Assembly: GCF_000001735.4 (NCBI RefSeq)
Contig: NC_003076.8
Coordinates: forward strand, 14,387,835-14,451,834
DNA from: Arabidopsis thaliana
Taxonomy: Eukaryota; Streptophyta; Magnoliopsida; Brassicales; Brassicaceae
Direction of reading: 5' to 3'
DNA length: 64,000 bases
Shown here: one piece after another, positions 58,985 through 64,000 of the stretch
How the letters are laid out: every line of letters begins with the position of its first letter
How positions within the stretch are numbered: position 1 is the stretch's first letter
Translations under genes and position numbers: made by a program
Notes under the pieces: model-generated
Seen by the model: only the letters and a program-made list of their open reading frames with translations
What the model was told of the DNA's origin: nothing
The model's database searches: none

Positions 58985-60745
58985 ATATAGTGTACGCTTC
59001 TGTGTTTTCTCGGTGTACGTAAGTTTATATATAATCCACCTGTAACTATGTACGTTGTGTACGTACGTTTAAACTCTACGTTCGTATAACTATGAACGTT
59101 TTTGTCTGTGTACGTGTTAAAGTTCATGTAATAAGGGTACACAGAGGTGGTTGCTCAATATTTTGAGTAATTTGAAATAAGTTTTTTGAAAATCTAACTT
59201 ATTCCCCCTCTTAAATGAACGGAGTTGGAGACATGGTTGGGTATATTGTGGTTGTGTTGGTATTTAATGGAAAGGACGTAACTGTTGCTGTTTATTGTCA
59301 AATCAACGTTATGATTACCCTATATGACGGTTACCAGGCTATTACCAAAAATTTGAATCAAGTGTAGTTGTAACCGCATTAATAACTGTAGCCGTTCCAG
59401 ATTTCCTCTATTTAAGTCTCCTCCCTTCCTTAATTTTATCCACAATCCTCATTCTAAACCCATTTCTTGTGCCGGCAGTTATATCATTCACAAAAAAAAA
59501 TTTAGTCTTTCGAATCGCTTGTTCTTGCTATCCGTGAGATGGAGGGGTTTCATACGGTCTCAGAATTGTGTCCTCTGATCACTGGGTGGCGAATTTATGT
59601 CTTTGTCGTGAGGGTCTTCAAGAAGGTTATATCGCCCAACGTCTTCGAACTCGGCCTTATCCTGGCAGATTACGAGGTTATTTCCGTTAAATTATTATGT
59701 GTTTTTCTCGTTCATTCGCTTAACTTATATATTAAACTCTCTACTATCATGTTCTGTATGTAAAGAATAACCGTATTGAGGCCATCGTTGATCGTCGCCT
59801 TGCTCCGTTTTACGAAGACCGATTCGTTGAAAATGAGTGGAAGACGATCACCACCAGTTCCAGATTTCGATTTCACTCCCTTCGACTACATTTTGGATAA
59901 ATCTGCTTACAAGAACGTTTTAGTCGGTGAGGAGGAATAACTCTGACGCTTCATTTATTACATTTTTGAAAATGTTTGTTTATTATCTTTGTTTCTCCAT
60001 CATCTAGATGTCATTGGAGCGTTGGTTGATGTTGGCGCATTGACTACAGACTATTACGGTCTCAAACTGAGTTTCAAGTTAAAAGATAGATAGTAAGTGT
60101 TCTTTTCATTTGTTTTATTTACAATGTCACTCTAAACGCTAACAGTCCTTATTTCTAACGTAGCAATGAAGTCTTGGAGTGCGAAGCCCGCAATCAACAG
60201 GCGGAGTACTTGGATGGTTACTTTCAGAGTTTGGGTAAGGGAAATTTTGTTGTCGCACTCAGCTTTTGGCGTCTAACTGAACTGTCTAACCCGAAGCTTG
60301 AGAGCCATGGTGCTATTTCAAAGGTGGTTGCCAATCCGGACAGAGAAGAAGTTGCGGATATCTCGATGGTGGTTTTTTAGCTAGAGGGAATGAACCATTA
60401 TTCTCCGTTTTAATATAATATAAGACTACATTTCAATTAAGTTTTCTTTCCCAGTTGTTGTTGTTGTTTCCATAAGAACCAAATTACATTTCAGTCGTTG
60501 TTGTTTCTTGTTTCCGTTTAAATTTTAATCTAATTTGTTGTTTTATGTACGTGCCTTGTTTTATTGTTCAAATCCTCTCGCAATGTACGTATAGTTTCTG
60601 GTGTACGCTATCGTGTACGTATATTAGTTTTGGTGCCTTCAACATCAAAAACTGTTAGATTTATACTTATGTTGTGTACGCAATTTCCCAATGTACGATA
60701 AACGAAGTTTAATGTACTATATAGTGTACGTACACGAAGACATCT
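58985..60745. repeat. Cluster of TGTACG-type motifs in the element's non-coding DNA
   Basis: At least a dozen TGTACG or GTGTACGT motifs occur in two groups, 58,990-59,120 and 60,545-60,740, on either side of the OB-fold gene. Examples are GTGTACGTAAG, TTGTGTACGTACG, GTGTACGCTATCGTGTACG and AGTGTACGTACACG. The motif is rare in the rest of the window. Confidence 0.75.
59539..60380 (+). pseudogene. RPA-like OB-fold (DUF223) protein, frame disrupted
   Basis: Splice-compatible exons: 59539-59676, 59766-59926, 60008-60092, 60164-60380. The reading ITGWRIYVFVVRVFKKV, then NNRIEAIVDRRLAPF, VENEWKT, PVPDFDFTPFDYIL, VDVIGALVDVG and GNFVVALSFWRLTE matches the two-OB layout of DUF223/replication-protein-A-like proteins often carried by plant transposons. 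Exon 2 changes frame between ENEWKTIT and PVPDFDF near 59,850. About 25-30 residues expected there (the usual R.T.H.YKI.F segment) are absent. I infer a deletion that broke the gene. Role in the element unknown; single-strand DNA binding is likely for the family. Confidence 0.6.
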
Positions 60746-61004
60746 AGTAATACTTAAAGTGGTAATTCATTCAAAAGCCAGAAACATAAAAAAGGACAGG
60801 CAGTTTATATAAAAGGAAATTCATAAGATAAGATAAATAAACTGGAACGATTCAAAAAACATAATTTTTTAAACGAAGCATACACATGTGTTGCAAAATA
60901 TGTGTGCATCCGTCATACCAAAAGACTCGAGAGTAGAGCCGAGTAGAGTAGCTTAGACCTTAGCAGCTTTGCTTCTAGTAGAATATAGCCATCTCCCTGG
61001 CGTA

Positions 61005-61637
61005 CTAGTAGAAAAAACAAACCCTGCAGCCATGATGGAACGTGCATTGCCCTACGCAACTCGGCGGGTGGACAAACCTCCAAGACCTTTCCCAGCGGCG
61101 AGCATTTTCAGTGTGAAGCTGGCTGATGTGATACATCACCATCTCTGCAACCACGTGGCCAGCTTCAAGGGTGGGTGTCATTTCCCAGAACTTTTCGCTG
61201 ATAGGGAGGAAATCCAAGTGATTACCGGTACACGTAAGGAACAAACCGGTTGCGAAGCAATCAAAGGGATCAGATAAAGCGACCGTTGTCATGACTGAAA
61301 GGCCCTGAGCTACTGTCACGAAGTTGCTCGCTTGGCGAACACCTTCAAGGTAAACCGCCGGGATGGATCCACGTTCTACAAGCACCTCGAAGTATGGCCG
61401 GAAGGGAGACCCCGGTTGGAGTAACGACGGCCACGTCATGAATTCATCGATTGCAAGGGTGTTGATGTCACAACTGTAGTCTGGCTGACGGGGAGGTAGT
61501 TGACAAGTATGCTTATGGGGTTTGGCAATTGGATTCCTAGGTACAACTCGGTTGGAAGGGTTAGCGGAGGTAGGAAAGGCATTGTTTTTCAAACGAGGAG
61601 GTTTAGACGGATTCGTGTATTCAACTAAGTGTGTTTG
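61005..61637 (-). pseudogene. At2g35280-like F-box-family C-terminal protein, start disrupted
   Basis: An open frame of about 210 codons lies antisense to the other element genes. It contains PFRPYFEVLVERGSIPAVYL, EGVRQASNFVTVAQGLSVMT and DCFATGLFLTCTGNHLDFL. This repeat-like helical layout recalls the C-terminal part of At2g35280-type F-box proteins, but no F-box is present. The frame has no ATG before residue 66 or so. An ATG at 61641 lies one base out of frame just upstream, which suggests a one-base change broke the start. It may be a host gene fragment taken up by the element. Function unknown. Confidence 0.4.
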
Positions 61638-61722
61638 TCATGAGTTTTAAAGAGGAGAATAACCATCAATGTAAGTGGGTGGGTGACGTGGATGTATATT
61701 TAGTGCATCATATTAGTAACTT

Positions 61723-64000
61723 TTATTTATTAGAATTGAAGAATGAATAAACATGGAACCCAAATGCAACTTCTCAAATGTTATTACTATATCTTCTTCT
61801 TTTTCTTAATTATTATTATAACATGTAACGTAAGCTAAAATTTTAACAGAAATAAGTTGAAAAAGTTATCTATTTTAAAAATAAGTTAAAACACTATTTT
61901 GGTATGGGAGGAGTTGCACCGGCAACTCTTGAACATTGTTCCTTTAGCATCGGAGGAAAAAACGGAATGAATGGAATTTTCGGTATGCAATTATCGGCGT
62001 CCAAAAATGCTTTGCAACAAGCCGGACTTAAATTACCAAACTTTCCAGTAAAAATGGATTGAGAAATCTCTGCAATGCATTCAGGAATATCCATCACGGA
62101 TGAGAAACATTTAGTTATATCAGGTAATCCAGGAATCAGTTGGAACGGAAACGGAAAAGGAAGTTGAGCCGGAAACTGAGGCAATTGAGCATTTACAGAA
62201 ACTATGATACATAGAACCGCTAGAAGTGAAAACACATTTTTGATAGACATAATGAGAAATTGAGTAAAAAGTCTTAGTATTGCAACAATATGCTTAATGC
62301 TTTGTTTGTTTTTGATTGATGAATAACAATAAAATCCTTGCTTATTTATATGGATTGAAATGTGAAACTGTCATATTAATTTTTTTAATTTAACATCTTT
62401 GAATACTTTAATTAGGTATTTGATTAGCCGTTTTATAAATTTAATAAAGTTGAAACTCCATGTGTGAAACAAGTAACATTAACTAAGAAATATTGACTAC
62501 TAAGAGAAAATAAAAGTAAAACGGCTTCACATAATTAATCAATCATCGGTTTATATCTACAAATTTAAACAAATAAATCGATTTATAATATTTTCTTCGT
62601 GAAATTATTTGAATTAATCTAAAGGTTTGGTTTGTAAAACTTCTATACAATGAGTTTCTCCATGACTTGTTAACACTAAACTTAAAGGTGAAGAGTTTCT
62701 GGATAGCGGGTTAAACGGTTGGAAATAGCAGTTCGGATCGGGCATGAAAAGAATGAACATAATCCAATATATGTGCCAAATATCTACATAAATTTGGGTT
62801 TTGAAAATTGTTAACTCACGTGATCATGACTCGTGTCAAATTTATTAGTGAAATATCCACACATATCAAATCAAATTTTGTTATTTTTAGGGTTTTGTGC
62901 AAACAAAAACCCTCTAACTCATCTATTTTGCATCTTTATTCTCCACCTCCAAAAAATGCATAATTATCAGATAAAACCTAAAATCATACGCAATATAACC
63001 CCTTTTCGTCATTTTTATCTACAACAATATTTTGTAAAATATTGATATTTAATATGTTAAATCGAAGCCTTCTCGAAAAAAGCTTAACTCGACCTTCAAA
63101 ATTTTAAAAATCTAATCTATGGGAGTGTAAAAAAGTTTACAATATACGTATAAGGGTCATATTGCGTATTATTTTAGACTTCATAGGATTAATATGTGTT
63201 TATTAGAGATATAGGGTAAAATTAAAAAACTAGATGAGTTAGATGGGTGTTTTGCACAAAACCCTATATTTTTAAAAAACAAAATATAGAAACATTTCAT
63301 AACCCCATCGGATATATACACAAGTAAAAAAAAATAGTTCATATATACAAATGTTTTATTTAATATATTAAAATATTGAACAAATTCTAATAAAAATCAT
63401 TTATATATTCACAACAGAAGTAAAAGTTCCCTATTTTGTTTTAGAAAAATATTAATACGTGATATAATATTTTCTAATTTTGTAACTTAAATATATCTCT
63501 CTTTTTATTTCTTAATTTTATTTCATTTCATTTTTTTCTCAATTACAGAGTTCAATTCGTTTACTACAAAATTCAGTGAGAGGCTTTGTTTGGTGCGTCT
63601 TTTTATAGATGTTGTATGTTTTCCTTGTTTTATTTTTCTTTATACTCTGAGAAATCTCGTATTATATATAATTAGTAAAGGCATGGTATATAAAATGTAT
63701 ATAATTGAAATATTCTTTTGAAAAATACCGATTACTATTTAGAATTTTTATATCATCACAACATTTCTCACACCAGCATATTTAGACGAGTCTTATCTAA
63801 TAAAATTATACTCTCAAATTTTGTGTTATCACATATTTTAAAGATTTATGAAAACAATTTGAAGTTCTGTTACATTATAAGACTAAATTCAATTATGGAG
63901 TCGATGTTTCAAGATGTTATTCATAAGAATTGAAGAATGAATAAACATGGAACCCAAATGAAACTTCTCAAATGTTATTAATATCTTCTTCTTTTTTTAA
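61723..64000. repeat. Start of the second copy of the tandem unit
   Basis: 2,278 bp identical to 2424-4701 as far as I compared, including an ECA1 gene, promoter, fold-back repeat (62882-63274) and the start of the next ECA1 unit. It runs off the window. Confidence 0.85.
61894..62250 (-). CDS. ECA1/prolamin-like secreted peptide, copy 4
   Basis: Encodes the same 118 residues as 2595-2951, with the same promoter (TATA-like at 62342-62351) and the same 3' flank as far as the junction 171 bp beyond the stop. Only the DNA past the junction differs: here the transcript would run toward the VANDAL-like element. Signal peptide and six cysteines as in copy 2. Confidence 0.85.
   Translation of the reverse strand: MSIKNVFSLLAVLCIIVSVNAQLPQFPAQLPFPFPFQLIPGLPDITKCFSSVMDIPECIAEISQSIFTGKFGNLSPACCKAFLDADNCIPKIPFIPFFPPMLKEQCSRVAGATPPIPK

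Larger units (their letters stand above)
2424..61722. repeat. 59,299-bp tandem duplication unit (first copy)
   Basis: 61723-64000 aligns with 2424-4701 at a constant offset of 59,299 with no difference in any line I compared. This means that everything from within ECA1 unit 2 to the right end of the VANDAL-like element is one unit whose next copy begins at 61,723. The two flanks share no homology at the break beyond a base or two. The known near-identical pairs PGLP1, PPI3 and PHD/GNAT on A. thaliana chromosome 5 fit a duplication of this size. Confidence 0.8.
55295..61722 (+). mobile_element. VANDAL-like Mutator element with three genes
   Basis: Left end approximately GTATAGGGTAAATTGCAGGCC, after which repeat-type sequence begins. 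The element contains a MULE transposase (56018-58956), an OB-fold gene (59539-60380) and an antisense gene (61005-61637). There are no long inverted ends, as in the Arabidopsis VANDAL subgroup. TGTACG-type motifs are dense throughout. The right end is abrupt at 61,722, the junction of the large tandem duplication, so the true end may be missing. Confidence 0.65.

Noticed and set aside
61723-64000. The exact repeat as a pure assembly artefact
   Set aside because: Not excluded, but the known near-identical gene pairs of this chromosome region make a real tandem duplication more likely; the flank at 61,722 is also different sequence rather than a simple overlap.

Overview
The window is nuclear plant DNA: AT-rich, with intron-bearing genes, long gene-poor stretches and many classes of eukaryotic transposon. 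Gene content and order match my memory of the Arabidopsis thaliana chromosome 5 region At5g36660 to At5g36740. That region carries near-identical gene pairs (PGLP1 At5g36700/At5g36790, PPI3A/PPI3B, and a PHD-finger acetyltransferase pair). The species and locus call is recollection supported by the proteins I could splice, not a database match.

Layout. 1-6.9 kb: tandem ~2.2 kb units, each with a small secreted ECA1/prolamin-like cysteine-rich gene on the minus strand; copy 1 is frameshifted and unit 3 is split by a Helitron. 5.7-11.1 kb: two convergent Helitrons, a Stowaway MITE and an F-box pseudogene interrupted by a SINE and a long-TIR element. 13.6-21.3 kb: a PHD/GNAT chromatin gene (plus) with a one-base frameshift, convergent with an intact Neprosin-domain gene (minus). 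21.7-26.6 kb: a decayed Ty1/copia element. 27.3-29.5 kb: proton pump interactor PPI3. 33.0-33.8 kb: LINE remnant. 34.1-36.6 kb: 11-exon chloroplast phosphoglycolate phosphatase. 37.7-38.2 kb: four-helix membrane protein. 41.8-42.1 kb: thionin-like peptide. 43.8-44.1 kb: fragment resembling the N-terminus of UTP20. 45.3-46.5 kb: second long-TIR element. 48.5-49.7 kb: intact F-box gene. 51.4-53.6 kb: head-to-tail Helitrons. 55.3-61.7 kb: VANDAL-like Mutator element with an intact transposase and two further damaged genes.

The main structural fact is at the right edge. From 61,723 to the end, the sequence matches 2,424-4,701 base for base at a constant offset of 59,299 wherever I compared it. 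The window is therefore one full 59.3-kb tandem unit plus the first 2.3 kb of the next, and every gene from ECA1 to the VANDAL element should have a twin just downstream.

The genes do not form one pathway. PGLP1 serves photorespiration, PPI3 is tied to the plasma-membrane H+-ATPase, the PHD/GNAT protein is chromatin-related, and the ECA1-like, thionin-like and Neprosin products are secreted. The most interesting leads are the young tandem duplication with a frameshift in one member of a gene pair, and the dense TGTACG-type motif that is almost confined to the VANDAL-like element.
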